Assembly: GCA_034926605.1 (NCBI GenBank)
Contig: JAYFQV010000013.1
Span: 62,001-126,000 of the forward strand
DNA length: 64,000 nucleotides
Direction of reading: 5' to 3'
From: CALXXL01 sp034926605
Lineage (GTDB): Bacteria; Verrucomicrobiota; Lentisphaeria; Victivallales; Victivallaceae
Shown here: positions 35,956 through 45,150 of the stretch, one piece after another
How the letters are laid out: every line of letters starts with the position of its first letter
Numbering within the stretch: position 1 is the first letter of the stretch
Made by a program: the position numbers and the translations under genes
The notes under the pieces: generated by a model
The model's input: the letters and a program-made list of their open reading frames with translations, nothing else
The model's database searches: none
What the model was told of the DNA's origin: nothing

Positions 35956-36657
35956 ATGCCCGGAAACGGAATAAATTGCCTTGAGATCGTGAAGACTTTC
36001 GTATCGCCGTCCGGCCCCGTCCGAGTTCTGAAGGCGTTGAATTTCCATGCCCCGCCTGGAAAGCTTACCCTGCTTGCCGGGCCAAGCGGCTGCGGCAAGA
36101 CCACCTTGCTCTCCATAATCGCCGGGCTGCTTTCAACAACATCCGGAACCGTGAATATATTCGGCCGCGAGCTTACCTCCATGCCTCAGCGCGAACTGTT
36201 GAAATACCGGCTCAACCATGTGGGGTTCGTATTTCAGCAGTTCAATCTGATAATGGGGCTGAACGCACTGGAGAATGTCTGTCTGCCACTGGTGGCCGCC
36301 GGAAAAAAATGGCCGGAGGCGACCGGCCGGGCAATGGATCTGCTGGACCGTCTCGGCCTCGACGGGCACGTGCACAAGCTGCCGCGACAGCTCTCCGGCG
36401 GCCAGCAGCAGCGTGTGGCGATAGCCAGAGCGCTGGTGAATAGTCCCGACATAATGCTGTGCGACGAGCCAACCGCTTCGCTGGACAGCCGCAGTGGCCG
36501 GGAGGTTATGACGCTTCTGCGTGAGCTGGCGGTGTCGCCGTCCCGCGCCACGGTGATCGTCACCCACGACCCCCGGATTTACAGTTATGCCGACCGAATC
36601 GTCCACATGGAGGATGGAATGGTCGAAAAGATCGAAGCATGTGAACCGCAACCGTAA
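35956..36657 (+). CDS. ABC transporter ATP-binding protein (DevA/LolD type)
   Basis: 233 aa. Walker A GPSGCGKTTLLS, Q-loop VFQQFNLI, signature LSGGQQQRVAIARAL, Walker B IMLCDEPTASLD and H-loop VTHDP. This is the MacB/LolD/DevA subgroup that works with FtsX-type permeases and does not need a solute-binding protein. It starts 4 bp after the permease stop. Together the three genes likely export a glycolipid, lipid or toxic compound. Confidence 0.92.
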   Translation: MPGNGINCLEIVKTFVSPSGPVRVLKALNFHAPPGKLTLLAGPSGCGKTTLLSIIAGLLSTTSGTVNIFGRELTSMPQRELLKYRLNHVGFVFQQFNLIMGLNALENVCLPLVAAGKKWPEATGRAMDLLDRLGLDGHVHKLPRQLSGGQQQRVAIARALVNSPDIMLCDEPTASLDSRSGREVMTLLRELAVSPSRATVIVTHDPRIYSYADRIVHMEDGMVEKIEACEPQP

Positions 36658-37752
36658 ATGCCGGGTTTACCCGGCGAGAGGACCCAAAAGGTGTTTGTAA
36701 AGTATGTAATACCGCCGCTGGCGGCGTTGGCGCTGGGTTTCGGCCTGGCAACCGCGATCCGCTTAACGCCCGACCGCTCCAATCCGGGCGTCTCCGCCCC
36801 CTCCGCCCAATCAGTCATGACGGTCGACAAAATATACGGCCTCGGTCTGATAGAGTCGGCCGGAGGCAATGTAACGATAAGCTCTCCGCTGTCCGGTACT
36901 ATTGAAAAAGTATCGGTCCGGGCCGGAGACACGGTTCGCCACGGCGACCCGCTGTTCACCGTCGACGGAGCTGAACTCCGTGCCGAAATGACGATAATGG
37001 AGAAGGAGATGAAACTGAAGTCCGCCCAGCTCAAGCAACTGCGGGCAGGCACCCATCCCGACGAAATAAAAGCGGCTGAATGCCGCGCGGCAAGCGCCGA
37101 AGCAGGACTTATGGAAACCCGGGACGAATGGGCGCGCGCCCAGAAACTGCTGCAGGCCAACGCCATCAGCTTCAGCGATCATCAGCGCAAACGCTTTGCC
37201 TTCCTGGCGGCGAAAGCCGCTTTCGAAAATGCCGAAGCGGCCGTCCGGCGTCTGCGCAACTGGCCGCGAAACGAAGACATAATGGTGGCACGGCGCGAAC
37301 TGGAACTGGCCACCGCCCGCTGGGAGCGGGCAAAAATAGACTATGACCGCAGCCGGATAACCGCGCCGGAAGATTGCAAGGTACTGCAAGTCAACATTCG
37401 CAAAGGCGAATATATAAACCTTGCCGTCAACAGCCGTCCGCACATTGTGCTGGCGCCGGAAGCGCCGCTGCAGCTGCGGGTGCAGGTGGACGAGGAGCTG
37501 GCGGCCGCCGTCAACGCCAATGCGGAAGTCACGGCAACAATCCGCGACCGCCGCAACACCAAGCTCGAGTTGCGCTATGTCCGCACCGAGCCCATCGTCA
37601 TTCCCAAAACCTCGTTCTCCGGAAGAGTGACTGAAAAACAGGACACCAGGGTAATCAATATCATATACGAAATCACGGGCTCCGACGGCCCGGTTTTTAT
37701 CGGCCAGCAAAGCGACGTATATTTCCAGCCAGCCTCAACCACGGAAAAATGA
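36658..37752 (+). CDS. HlyD/DevB-type periplasmic adaptor protein
   Basis: 364 aa. N-terminal membrane anchor (residues 13-30), barrel-sandwich lipoyl half-motifs (GTIEKVSVRAGDTVRHGDPLF), a long coiled-coil hairpin (about 115-225) and the second half plus beta-barrel. It bridges the inner-membrane pump to an outer-membrane channel, here not encoded nearby. ATG directly follows the ATPase stop (taaATG). The last gene of the TetR operon. Confidence 0.88.
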   Translation: MPGLPGERTQKVFVKYVIPPLAALALGFGLATAIRLTPDRSNPGVSAPSAQSVMTVDKIYGLGLIESAGGNVTISSPLSGTIEKVSVRAGDTVRHGDPLFTVDGAELRAEMTIMEKEMKLKSAQLKQLRAGTHPDEIKAAECRAASAEAGLMETRDEWARAQKLLQANAISFSDHQRKRFAFLAAKAAFENAEAAVRRLRNWPRNEDIMVARRELELATARWERAKIDYDRSRITAPEDCKVLQVNIRKGEYINLAVNSRPHIVLAPEAPLQLRVQVDEELAAAVNANAEVTATIRDRRNTKLELRYVRTEPIVIPKTSFSGRVTEKQDTRVINIIYEITGSDGPVFIGQQSDVYFQPASTTEK

Positions 37753-37778
37753 CAAGGTGACGGCAGGCCGCTGAAAAC

Positions 37779-39638
37779 TCAAGGTTGCGGCAGCTCGAAA
37801 CTTCGAATAAAATCTCCGCCGTTCTCGTCGACTATAACCGTCGCCCACCCGGTGCCGCGCAGGGAATTGCCGACGATCACCTCGTCGGCGGTTCGGAGGT
37901 CTTCGATCCCGAGTACGCATTCGACCGCGTTCAGCGCCGCCAGCCGCTCCGCGCGCCAGACTCCCGGCAGCAGCCCGCAATCCGGCGCCGGGGTCAGCCA
38001 GCGGTCGCCCTTGCGGATGAACAGACTGGAAACCGCGCCTTCGGTGAGTTCACCGTTTTCGTTCATAAATATTACCTCGTGAAATCCATTCGCCTTGGCG
38101 GCGGTAAGGCGTGAGTCGTAAAACTCCCGGTTGGTGGTCTTGTGATACAAATAAACATCCTGCGACGAAGTGCGATCCCGGGAGAGCAGCAACCGCAGCG
38201 GCAGGCCGTGCCAGTCCGGCTTGCGCGGCGGGGATATTTCGACCGTCGCTTCGCCGCCGTATCCGAGGCGGAATTTCACGCAGGCGCCGTCATGGTAGAC
38301 CGGATTCCCGGCGAGTTCCGGCTCCTTTGCCGCAAGTGCCCGTTCAATGTTCCCCGTCACATACCCGCGGCAGAAATACCGCTGGCTGGCCACCGCCCGG
38401 CGGACATGCTTTTCCAGCCTGCAAAATCCATCCCGGGCATTCCAGCCCAGAGTTTCGAACACCTCGAAATCAGGCATCCGGCAGGTGGCGTAGCGGGACT
38501 TCAGCAACGCCTCGTTCCACTCCGAATCCGGGGTGGAGTCGCAGACCACGCCGCCTCCGACGCCTGTTTCCATGCGGTCGCGCAGACAGATCAATGTGCG
38601 TATGGCTACATTGAAGCGGAATCGGCGGCCCGGAAGCACACAGCCGACCGCTCCGGTATAGATCCGGCGCGGACTTTCCTCAAGCTGAGCAAGCAGTTTC
38701 ATCGCGGCCACCTTGGGCGCGCCGGTGATCGAAGCGGGCGGAAAAGAAGCCCTGAAAATATCGAACAGAGGCAATTGCTCCGGCAGTTCGGCATGGACGG
38801 TACTGATCATCTGATGAACCGTGTTGTAGGTGTCGACGTGGAACAGCGGATCGACTTTCACGGTGCCGCAACGGGCAATCCGGCCGAGGTCGTTGCGCAC
38901 CATATCGGTAATCATCAGGTTTTCGGCACGGTTCTTGGGATCGGCGGCGAGAGCAAGGGCGGCGGCGCGATCGGCCTCCGCGCGCGGCAGGCGCTTTGCG
39001 GTGCCCTTCATCGGCGAACTTGTGAGGCGGACGCCGTCGGCGCATTCCAGATACAGTTCGGGCGAGAGCGAGAGCACCTTGCGGTCGCCGGACAAGTTCA
39101 GGTAAGCCGCACACGGCACCGGATGCCGGGTGAAAAGGTTGAGAAACAACCGTTCCGGCTCCGGTTCCGGCCCGGTTCCGGCCCGAAACGTAAGATTCGC
39201 CTGATAGATGTTGCCCGCAACGATGTTTTCCAGCACACGGTGGCACTTCACGGCATACGCCTCCCCGTCCAGCTCGGGCATCGGCGGACTTTCCAGCGCA
39301 TAGTCGTTGAGATACGGCAGACGCACCACCCTCGGCGGATTGCGGTAGCAGGCGAACTCGAGCAGCGGAAAGCTGCCGTCGTCCGGTGCCGTCACCATCC
39401 CGGCATCGAACGCCGGAGCCGCCTCGTATGTGACGAATCCGGCCGCGCAATACCCGCCGGCCAACAGTTCTTCCAGCGCCGCGAAGGCCGCGGCCACCTC
39501 CCTCGTCGAGCCGGCCGATATGACGGTTTCGGGGTCGAGGAACAGCCCGGCGGAAAAAATGTCCGCGCCGCCGGGCAGAGGGACCAGCGCCGTGCCGGGT
39601 CTCCGCATAAGGGAAATCAAATTGTCCGCACCTGTCAT
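37779..39638 (-). CDS. pabB: Fused aminodeoxychorismate synthase component I and lyase (PabB-PabC)
   Basis: 619 aa. The N-terminal 400 residues are PabB: PMKGTAKR motif, DMVRNDLGRIA, HQMISTVHAEL, GAPKVAAM and RFNVAIRTL. The C-terminal 200 residues form a class-IV aminotransferase/lyase (VIFMNENGELTEGAVSSLFI and GLLPGVWRAERL), i.e. PabC. Together they convert chorismate plus ammonia to p-aminobenzoate for folate. The glutamine-binding PabA subunit is not nearby. Such fusions are known in bacteria. A promoter lies at 39705-39733. Confidence 0.9.
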   Translation of the reverse strand: MTGADNLISLMRRPGTALVPLPGGADIFSAGLFLDPETVISAGSTREVAAAFAALEELLAGGYCAAGFVTYEAAPAFDAGMVTAPDDGSFPLLEFACYRNPPRVVRLPYLNDYALESPPMPELDGEAYAVKCHRVLENIVAGNIYQANLTFRAGTGPEPEPERLFLNLFTRHPVPCAAYLNLSGDRKVLSLSPELYLECADGVRLTSSPMKGTAKRLPRAEADRAAALALAADPKNRAENLMITDMVRNDLGRIARCGTVKVDPLFHVDTYNTVHQMISTVHAELPEQLPLFDIFRASFPPASITGAPKVAAMKLLAQLEESPRRIYTGAVGCVLPGRRFRFNVAIRTLICLRDRMETGVGGGVVCDSTPDSEWNEALLKSRYATCRMPDFEVFETLGWNARDGFCRLEKHVRRAVASQRYFCRGYVTGNIERALAAKEPELAGNPVYHDGACVKFRLGYGGEATVEISPPRKPDWHGLPLRLLLSRDRTSSQDVYLYHKTTNREFYDSRLTAAKANGFHEVIFMNENGELTEGAVSSLFIRKGDRWLTPAPDCGLLPGVWRAERLAALNAVECVLGIEDLRTADEVIVGNSLRGTGWATVIVDENGGDFIRSFELPQP

Positions 39639-39704
39639 CTATGCCTGATTATTTCCCGGCCTCCGGAAGGCCGTAAAAGATTGTCTCAAGATCGCCGGAT
39701 ATAT

Positions 39705-39733
39705 AATATACTCCGCATGGGCGGCGGACACAA
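39705..39733 (-). promoter_or_regulatory. Promoter of the pabB-pabC fusion
   Basis: Minus strand: TTGTGT (39733-39728), 17-bp spacer, TATATT (39710-39705). Confidence 0.6.
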
Positions 39734-39858
39734 GGCGCAGACGCCAATACGCAAGCGCCGATATTTTCCCGATGTTTTGTGGCGCACAGGGTTGAAAAAG
39801 CGAATCGCGCATTATATGTTATTTACCGAAGTATCATGCTTTCAGGGAGAAAAGGCGT

Positions 39859-40596
39859 ATGATCTACTATTTTTCGGCAACCGGAAATTCGAAGTGGGTT
39901 GCGGATGAACTGGCGAAGGGCACCGGCGACCGGGCCGTTTCGATAACCGGGGTCATGAAAAGCAAACAGCTGCCGCCGCCGGTAAAGTCCGGGGAGACGC
40001 TGGGCCTGGTGTTCCCGGTGTTCGCGTTTGCGCCGCCGCGCTTCGTGATCGACTTCGTGCGGAAACTGCAGGTGGCGGACGATGCTTTCGTCTACTCGGT
40101 ATGCACCATGGGCGGCGCCGCCGGCGGCACCTTCCGCTATCTCGAAAAATTCATAAAGCTGAACAGCTGTTATGCGCTCAAGATGCCGAGCAACTACATC
40201 GTGATGTCCGGCCGCGAACCCGACGGCAAAATCGCGGAGAAAATCGCCGAGGCGCAACGGCGGCTTCCGGCAATCTGCGAAAGCGTTAAGACAAAAAAGC
40301 CGGAGCTGAAAGCGCGCAACGGTTTTGCGGCGTTCCTGCTGACCGCCGTCGCGGCTCCGCTGTTCAACAAGTCGGCCTCCGACAAGGCTTTTCACGCGAC
40401 CGACCGCTGCACAGGCTGCGGGCTCTGCGCCGACCTGTGCCCGCTGGGCAATATCACGATCGAAAACGGCCGCCCGCTGTGGCACGGCGACTGCATGCAC
40501 TGCATGGCCTGCATCCAGAACTGCCCCGCCGCCGCCATCGAGTACGGCGACAAGACACGCGACCGCGAACGCTATATTTTCGATTTCATGAAATAG
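39859..40596 (+). CDS. EFR1-family flavodoxin-ferredoxin fusion
   Basis: 245 aa. N-terminal flavodoxin-like domain (YFSATGNSKWVA at residue 4, the FMN phosphate loop) and two C-terminal 4Fe-4S clusters, CTGCGLCADLCP and CMHCMACIQNCP. EFR1 proteins are electron-transfer proteins common in anaerobes; the partner is unknown. AGGGAGAAA precedes the ATG. The 3' end overlaps the convergent ABC-F gene by 11 bp. Confidence 0.9.
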   Translation: MIYYFSATGNSKWVADELAKGTGDRAVSITGVMKSKQLPPPVKSGETLGLVFPVFAFAPPRFVIDFVRKLQVADDAFVYSVCTMGGAAGGTFRYLEKFIKLNSCYALKMPSNYIVMSGREPDGKIAEKIAEAQRRLPAICESVKTKKPELKARNGFAAFLLTAVAAPLFNKSASDKAFHATDRCTGCGLCADLCPLGNITIENGRPLWHGDCMHCMACIQNCPAAAIEYGDKTRDRERYIFDFMK

Positions 40597-42118
40597 CCGC
40601 CTCCTGCAGCGTTCCCCCTTTCAGCAACGTGTTCACTCCGTCCGCATTCTCGCCGATATGCCAGTGAATATCGCAGGTGTTCCTCAGAAACGCCAAATCG
40701 TGACTTACCAGTAACAGTGCCGAACAGCACGCCCTCAACGCCGTCTCCAGGCATTCCACCGAAGGCAGATCGAGATGGTTGGTCGGCTCGTCCATTACAA
40801 TCAGGCTTATGCGGCGCAACGCCCCAAGGCCGAAAAACAGCTTGCGCCATTCGCCGGGACTGCATTTGTTAGAGTCAAGCACCCGCTCCGGCCGCGATCC
40901 CAGCGATGCAACCACATTCATAACCAAGCTGAACTCGCCGCGAGAAAGGCCGCGCATCTCTTCATGTATTTCGGCCTGCATCTCCGGTGAAAATTCTTGC
41001 GGCATGAACAGATATTCGTCCCTCCCGAGTTTCAGTTCGCCCGCGATCACAGCCAACAGTGTTGATTTTCCGCTGCCGTTTACTCCGGTCAGCGCAACGC
41101 GGTCCCGTTGTTCCAGCCGGAGTTCCGGAATCAGCAGCCGACGATCCGCCCCAAGGCCAATCGACCGCTCCGCCAACTCAAGCAGCGTATTTTTCGACGA
41201 ATAGCATCCGTACGGAATCTTCAGTGAATACCGGGGTATCTTTACCTCGCCCAGCCCGGCAAGCATTTCTCCGGCCCGGGCCACAACCTTTTCCTGAAGC
41301 CCGGCAAGATCGCCCTGCCTGCGGTCGCGTCCGGAAACCCTTGCGGCATCGATTTTCGATTTGCCATCATGGTCATGACAGTCGAGTTTCTTTTTGTTGT
41401 CACAGCTGCGGGCCCGCTGTTCTTTTTCCCGACGACGCTGAAGCTCCCGTTTGCCGCGTTTCAGCTCATTCTTCAACTGACGCCGGCGTCCCAGCAATGA
41501 CACAAGCTCGCTCCTCGCCTGTCCCATGCCCTCGCCGATACCGCCGGAGCGCATGATCGCACGGCCGGATTCAAGGAAAAGATTTTGTGCACACAGAAAG
41601 TCCAGCAGCTCGCGATCGTGGCTCACCAACACCCCGATGCCCTTGAAATTGCCCAGTTCACCGGCAAGCAGCGCTTTTGCCTCGATGTCAAGATGGTTGG
41701 CCGGTTCGTCCACGCACAGGATTTCCGGATGGCGGAACAATGCGCAAGCGATCTGCATCTTTTTGCGCTCGCCCCAGGACAACGTCCCCCAACGCTTCAC
41801 CATATCCGGTTCCAGTCGCAGGCCTTCAACCAGCCGGCGGCTGTAGGAATCGTAAGCACCGAACAAACCCGGCAATTCAGATGGCGGCAAAGCCGCATCC
41901 TGCTCACAGTAGACCGCCATGCCGGAACGGCGCACCGTTCCGGCGTCGGGTTCCAGCACACCGCATAAAAGTTTCAAAAGCGTGCTTTTCCCGGTGCCGT
42001 TGGCACCGACCACACCGGTCCAACCGGGAGAAAACTGAACCGACAATTCGGCGAACAGCGGTTCGGACGAGGATTCATACTCAAAAAAAAGATCGGAAGC
42101 AGAGAGAAAAACAGACAT
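40586..42118 (-). CDS. ABC-F family ATPase
   Basis: 510 aa from the ATG at 42118 (GGTGGCG upstream). Two nucleotide-binding domains without membrane helices: Walker A1 GANGTGKST (residues 38-46), LSWGERKKM, DEPANHLD; linker with a long charged coiled-coil (about 225-300, the P-site tRNA interaction motif zone); Walker A2 GVNGSGKSTLL, CSPGEWRKL, DEPTNHLD. ABC-F proteins act on the ribosome; small divergent ones with leader-controlled expression often protect against ribosome-targeting antibiotics. The leader (see 42119) supports that type of control. Which antibiotic cannot be told. Confidence 0.85.
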   Translation of the reverse strand: MSVFLSASDLFFEYESSSEPLFAELSVQFSPGWTGVVGANGTGKSTLLKLLCGVLEPDAGTVRRSGMAVYCEQDAALPPSELPGLFGAYDSYSRRLVEGLRLEPDMVKRWGTLSWGERKKMQIACALFRHPEILCVDEPANHLDIEAKALLAGELGNFKGIGVLVSHDRELLDFLCAQNLFLESGRAIMRSGGIGEGMGQARSELVSLLGRRRQLKNELKRGKRELQRRREKEQRARSCDNKKKLDCHDHDGKSKIDAARVSGRDRRQGDLAGLQEKVVARAGEMLAGLGEVKIPRYSLKIPYGCYSSKNTLLELAERSIGLGADRRLLIPELRLEQRDRVALTGVNGSGKSTLLAVIAGELKLGRDEYLFMPQEFSPEMQAEIHEEMRGLSRGEFSLVMNVVASLGSRPERVLDSNKCSPGEWRKLFFGLGALRRISLIVMDEPTNHLDLPSVECLETALRACCSALLLVSHDLAFLRNTCDIHWHIGENADGVNTLLKGGTLQEAAIS

Positions 42119-42241
42119 ACGCCACCATATAAACAAACATTCAAGCCAAGACGTCCCGTCCGGCCAACCTGATACTCCGGAAATAATTCGGCCTTCGAAT
42201 GTATGTTTATTTACGCAACGGCGTATCCTCCTGATTTGATT
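42119..42241 (-). promoter_or_regulatory. Leader of the ABC-F gene with a three-codon upstream reading frame
   Basis: The transcript would start near 42241. Near its beginning AGGAGG (42232-42227) stands 8 nt before a mini-frame TTG-CGT-AAA-TAA (42218-42207), Met-Arg-Lys. Next come two partly complementary arms (near 42209-42189 with AAACATACATTC and 42142-42128 with GAATGTTTGTTTA) that can pair just ahead of the ABC-F ribosome site. A stalled ribosome on the mini-frame could open this structure: an attenuation arrangement. No Shine-Dalgarno-hidden terminator T-run is seen, so it would be translational. Confidence 0.5.
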
Positions 42242-42247
42242 GTCCTT

Positions 42248-42276
42248 AATATAGCACCGCACCGCTGCGGATGCAA
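42248..42276 (-). promoter_or_regulatory. Promoter of the ABC-F gene
   Basis: Minus strand: TTGCAT (42276-42271), 17-bp spacer, TATATT (42253-42248), ahead of the long leader. Confidence 0.8.
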
Positions 42277-42301
42277 GCCGGTGCGCCAGACGGCGGCAAT
42301 C

Positions 42302-42760
42302 CTATTTTTCCATCAGCAGCATAACGGTGCCGCCCATCTCTTTTTTACCCACCACCTTGTAACCCAGCTTCGTGTAGAGGCGGAAAGTGTGCGGCGTCTC
42401 TTCGCTGGTGAACAACGCGAACCCGGCACAGGCGGGGAAATATTTCTCGATCTCAACCATCAGCGCTCCGCCGATGCCATGCCCCTGGCATTCCGGATCG
42501 ACGATCAGCTTGCCGACGCGGCAGATATTTTCCGCGTCCAGCCGCCCCCTCACCGACCCGACGATCCGCCCGTCCTCCGCCGTACATTTCAATATCACAC
42601 CCGCATCGTATTCCCCGGCGATCTCCGGTTCGGTCTGGCGCAACGCCGGAAGCTCGAATTTGCCTATCGCCCGGGCAACCTCCATGAACGCCCTCTTCTG
42701 CAACGCCAGTATCTCCGGCAGGTCGCATTTTGCAACCTTGGTTATCGACATATTGTTCAT
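42302..42760 (-). CDS. GNAT family N-acetyltransferase
   Basis: 152 aa. VGKLIVDPECQGHGIGGALMVEIEKY is split here as strand VGKLIVDP and the acetyl-CoA loop CQGHGIGGALM, followed by helix and FALFTSEET, then LYTKLGYKVV at the C-terminus. The substrate is unknown. AGCAGG lies before the first ATG. Confidence 0.82.
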   Translation of the reverse strand: MNNMSITKVAKCDLPEILALQKRAFMEVARAIGKFELPALRQTEPEIAGEYDAGVILKCTAEDGRIVGSVRGRLDAENICRVGKLIVDPECQGHGIGGALMVEIEKYFPACAGFALFTSEETPHTFRLYTKLGYKVVGKKEMGGTVMLLMEK

Positions 42761-42787
42761 TTAATCAACCTGCTGACCATATCGCAT

Positions 42788-43204
42788 TTATAGTGAAAAA
42801 TCCTCGGAATGGAAATGGGAATAGTAGCGCCCGGAAAAGGCGGTGAACCGCAGCACGCAATAGTCCGGATCGGTCACGCCCTGTGCGTAATACATTTCGT
42901 CGCCGTCGCGCCAGATGCGTGCCTTGCTGTCGGCGTCGGTAAGTACCTCCACCTCGCCAAGCAGCATCACGCCGCGAAAAAAGCGGGTATCGGCAAAATA
43001 GGCGCACGCCTTGGAATTCTCACGGAACTGCGCCACCCGGCGCGACGAGGTATTGGTGGTAAAGTACAATACCTTTATTCCTTCCCGCTCGCGCGGCGCC
43101 AGCATGGCTTTGGTGTTCGGGTACCCCGCCGCATCGACCGAGGACAGATAAGCGATCCTCTGCTTGTCGATCAGCCCGCCGATTGTGCTTTCAACATCAC
43201 GCAT
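42788..43204 (-). CDS. Pyridoxamine 5'-phosphate oxidase-like flavin-binding protein
   Basis: 138 aa. General split-barrel fold of PNPOx-like proteins: IAYLSSVDAAGYPNTKAML, VLYFTTNTSSRRVAQF, ACAYFAD and GVMLLGEVEVL. Such proteins bind FMN, F420 or heme; no clear enzymatic role is assigned. GGAGAAGA is upstream of the ATG. Independent of the GNAT gene that follows. Confidence 0.8.
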   Translation of the reverse strand: MRDVESTIGGLIDKQRIAYLSSVDAAGYPNTKAMLAPREREGIKVLYFTTNTSSRRVAQFRENSKACAYFADTRFFRGVMLLGEVEVLTDADSKARIWRDGDEMYYAQGVTDPDYCVLRFTAFSGRYYSHFHSEDFSL

Positions 43205-43323
43205 ATTTTCTTCTCCTTTTTCATGCCGTTTCCGGCAAGGTCGCCTTCGTCATGACGCGTTCCCGGCAACAGAATGCCGCGGTAAGAATTCAATGCCGCC
43301 CCCTCCGTGCGGCGGCAACCGGA

Positions 43324-44391
43324 TTACTTCTCCGCCGTCGGCTTGGCGAAAGACTCCGGCACGCGGGCAAAGCATTCCTGCTTCAAGTCGGCGGTGCGAA
43401 TCCAGGTGGAGAAAGAACGGCTGTTTTCCTCCAGTTCAATCACCCGTGCACCGCTGGGCAGCCCGTGATAGCAGAACTCGCCGGTCTTACGCCCGTATCC
43501 GAGGCAGATTCCCTTGAACGAAAATAAATAATCGTTATTGTGGTCGTGGCCGACAAAACATCCCAGAATGCTCCGGCTTTCCAGCATGGCGCAGAACATC
43601 CCCGAGTTGATCTTGGGGCTGCAGACGTCTTCACTTTTTGCGCCGATAACTTTTTCCGCTTTCTGCACGGCCTCGTATTCCGGCAGCGGAATATGGAAAA
43701 AAGCCAGCGCCGGCAGGGGCTTGCCTCCATTGCCGGTAGCCAGAGCCTGTGCCTGCTGGCGGAACCAGGCGATCGCAGCGGGCGAGAACCATGCGTAACC
43801 GTCGCTCAAGCGCTTGTCGGCATAGGCGCCGGAATCCATGCAGAACAACGCGAACCGCGGTTGATCCGAGGTGGCCGCCTTGATCGTCAGGACATAATTG
43901 CCTCCGCCACCAAGCTCATCCGGGCCGCAGGCCGTCAGCGAACCCGGCAACTGCTCCAGAGCCGCGACTGTTTCGCGGTTCGGCTTCAGTGAACACTCGC
44001 AGTCGTGGTTGCCCATCACCGCCACCCAGGGAATATTGCGGTCGTTCAACGGTTTCACCAGCTGCCGCCACATGCCCGCCGGATCGCGGGGAGTAAGCAC
44101 ATTATCGCCGGAGAAAAATACAAGGTTGGGCTTTTCCGAGTCCAATATCGCCGCCATATCGCGCAGTATCGCCTCTTTTTTTCTGTTCGCGCGTTCGATT
44201 ACCGCCTGCTCGCTGTTGTCGGCGTTGTCCTCCGATTCCCTGTCATTAAAATGCGTATCGGCAAACTGCACGATCTTGAACTTTCCCTGCGGCGAAAATC
44301 TCAATGTCGCGGCCACCGGCTGCTCCGCCCGTACGCCGGCGGCGCAAAAAACACTCAGCCCCAAACCGAACAATACTTTCCCGAATCCCAT
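43324..44391 (-). CDS. Secreted calcineurin-like metallophosphoesterase
   Basis: 355 aa with a Sec signal peptide (residues 1-22, ending GVRA). Metal-binding motifs of purple-acid-phosphatase-like proteins: FADTHFND, FFSGDNVLT, MGNHDCE, FFHIPLPEY and FVGHDHNNDY. It would hydrolyse phosphate mono- or diesters in the periplasm, similar to YkuE/YvnB-type PAP proteins that contain EVE or Asp-His clusters. GGAGGGAACTGGAA lies before the ATG. No other phosphate genes nearby. Confidence 0.88.
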   Translation of the reverse strand: MGFGKVLFGLGLSVFCAAGVRAEQPVAATLRFSPQGKFKIVQFADTHFNDRESEDNADNSEQAVIERANRKKEAILRDMAAILDSEKPNLVFFSGDNVLTPRDPAGMWRQLVKPLNDRNIPWVAVMGNHDCECSLKPNRETVAALEQLPGSLTACGPDELGGGGNYVLTIKAATSDQPRFALFCMDSGAYADKRLSDGYAWFSPAAIAWFRQQAQALATGNGGKPLPALAFFHIPLPEYEAVQKAEKVIGAKSEDVCSPKINSGMFCAMLESRSILGCFVGHDHNNDYLFSFKGICLGYGRKTGEFCYHGLPSGARVIELEENSRSFSTWIRTADLKQECFARVPESFAKPTAEK

Positions 44392-44508
44392 ATTCCAGTT
44401 CCCTCCTCTATACGTCTTTAAAATTTCAATATCGATTCAATATATGCCGATATATTTGTTTTCGATAAAATAGCATTGCCGCCTCGTCTTTGCAACAGCG
44501 CGGAGCAC

Positions 44509-44537
44509 TTGAATGAGACCGATATTGGATATATTTT
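44509..44537 (+). promoter_or_regulatory. Promoter of the isochorismatase-like gene
   Basis: TTGAAT (44509-44514), 17-bp spacer, TATTTT (44532-44537), 32 bp before the ATG. Confidence 0.55.
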
Positions 44538-44568
44538 ATAGGACAGAATACAATCAACGGAGAATATC

Positions 44569-45150
44569 ATGACAATTCCGAAATCGGCACTGATCGTTAT
44601 CGATATGCAGAAAGACGGCATGAACATGCTGCCGCCGGCCCGCGAGGTCATCCCGGCGGTCGCGCGGCTTATCGCCGCCTGCCGGAAACATGGCGTCCAT
44701 ATCATCTACAAAAGCCGCGTCCACCGCGCGAACGGAGTGGATGTGGAGACTTTCCGCCGTGAGCTGTTTGCGCGCAATCCGTTCCTGGTGGAAGGTTCCG
44801 CGGGAGCCGAAATCATCGACGAACTGAGCCCGCGCCCGGAAGACATCCAAGTTCGCGGTACCCGCTTCAGCGGCTTTTTTCAAACCGATCTGCAGCTTAT
44901 CCTGACCCGGCTTGGCATCGAGCGGCTGCTGATCTGCGGAGTCCAGACGCCGAACTGCATCCGGGCCACCGTGACCGACGCCATCGCGTATGATTATCAG
45001 GTAGTGCTGGCGTCCGACGCGATCACGGCAAAAACCCCGGAAGTCCATGCCGCCAATCTGGCGGACATGGAAAACATGGGCGTGACCATCAGTACCACGG
45101 ACGAAATCATCGACGCGCTTGTCGGTTGCCCGCTAAGCGCAGTCGAATAA
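44569..45150 (+). CDS. Isochorismatase-like cysteine hydrolase
   Basis: 193 aa. ALIVIDMQKDG (catalytic Asp) and the cysteine in CGVQTPNCIRATVTDA are in place. The catalytic lysine normally found in K-x-R-x-S-x-F seems replaced: the segment reads VRGTRFSGFFQTDL. Activity may be altered, or a nearby basic residue may take over. Family members cleave amides such as nicotinamide or carbamoyl compounds. The stop is directly followed by a convergent small membrane gene. Confidence 0.82.
   Translation: MTIPKSALIVIDMQKDGMNMLPPAREVIPAVARLIAACRKHGVHIIYKSRVHRANGVDVETFRRELFARNPFLVEGSAGAEIIDELSPRPEDIQVRGTRFSGFFQTDLQLILTRLGIERLLICGVQTPNCIRATVTDAIAYDYQVVLASDAITAKTPEVHAANLADMENMGVTISTTDEIIDALVGCPLSAVE

Noticed and set aside
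38142..39908. 588-codon plus-strand frame opposite pabB-pabC
   Set aside because: It has the Arg/Gly/His-rich look of an antisense shadow; the minus strand encodes clear PabB motifs.
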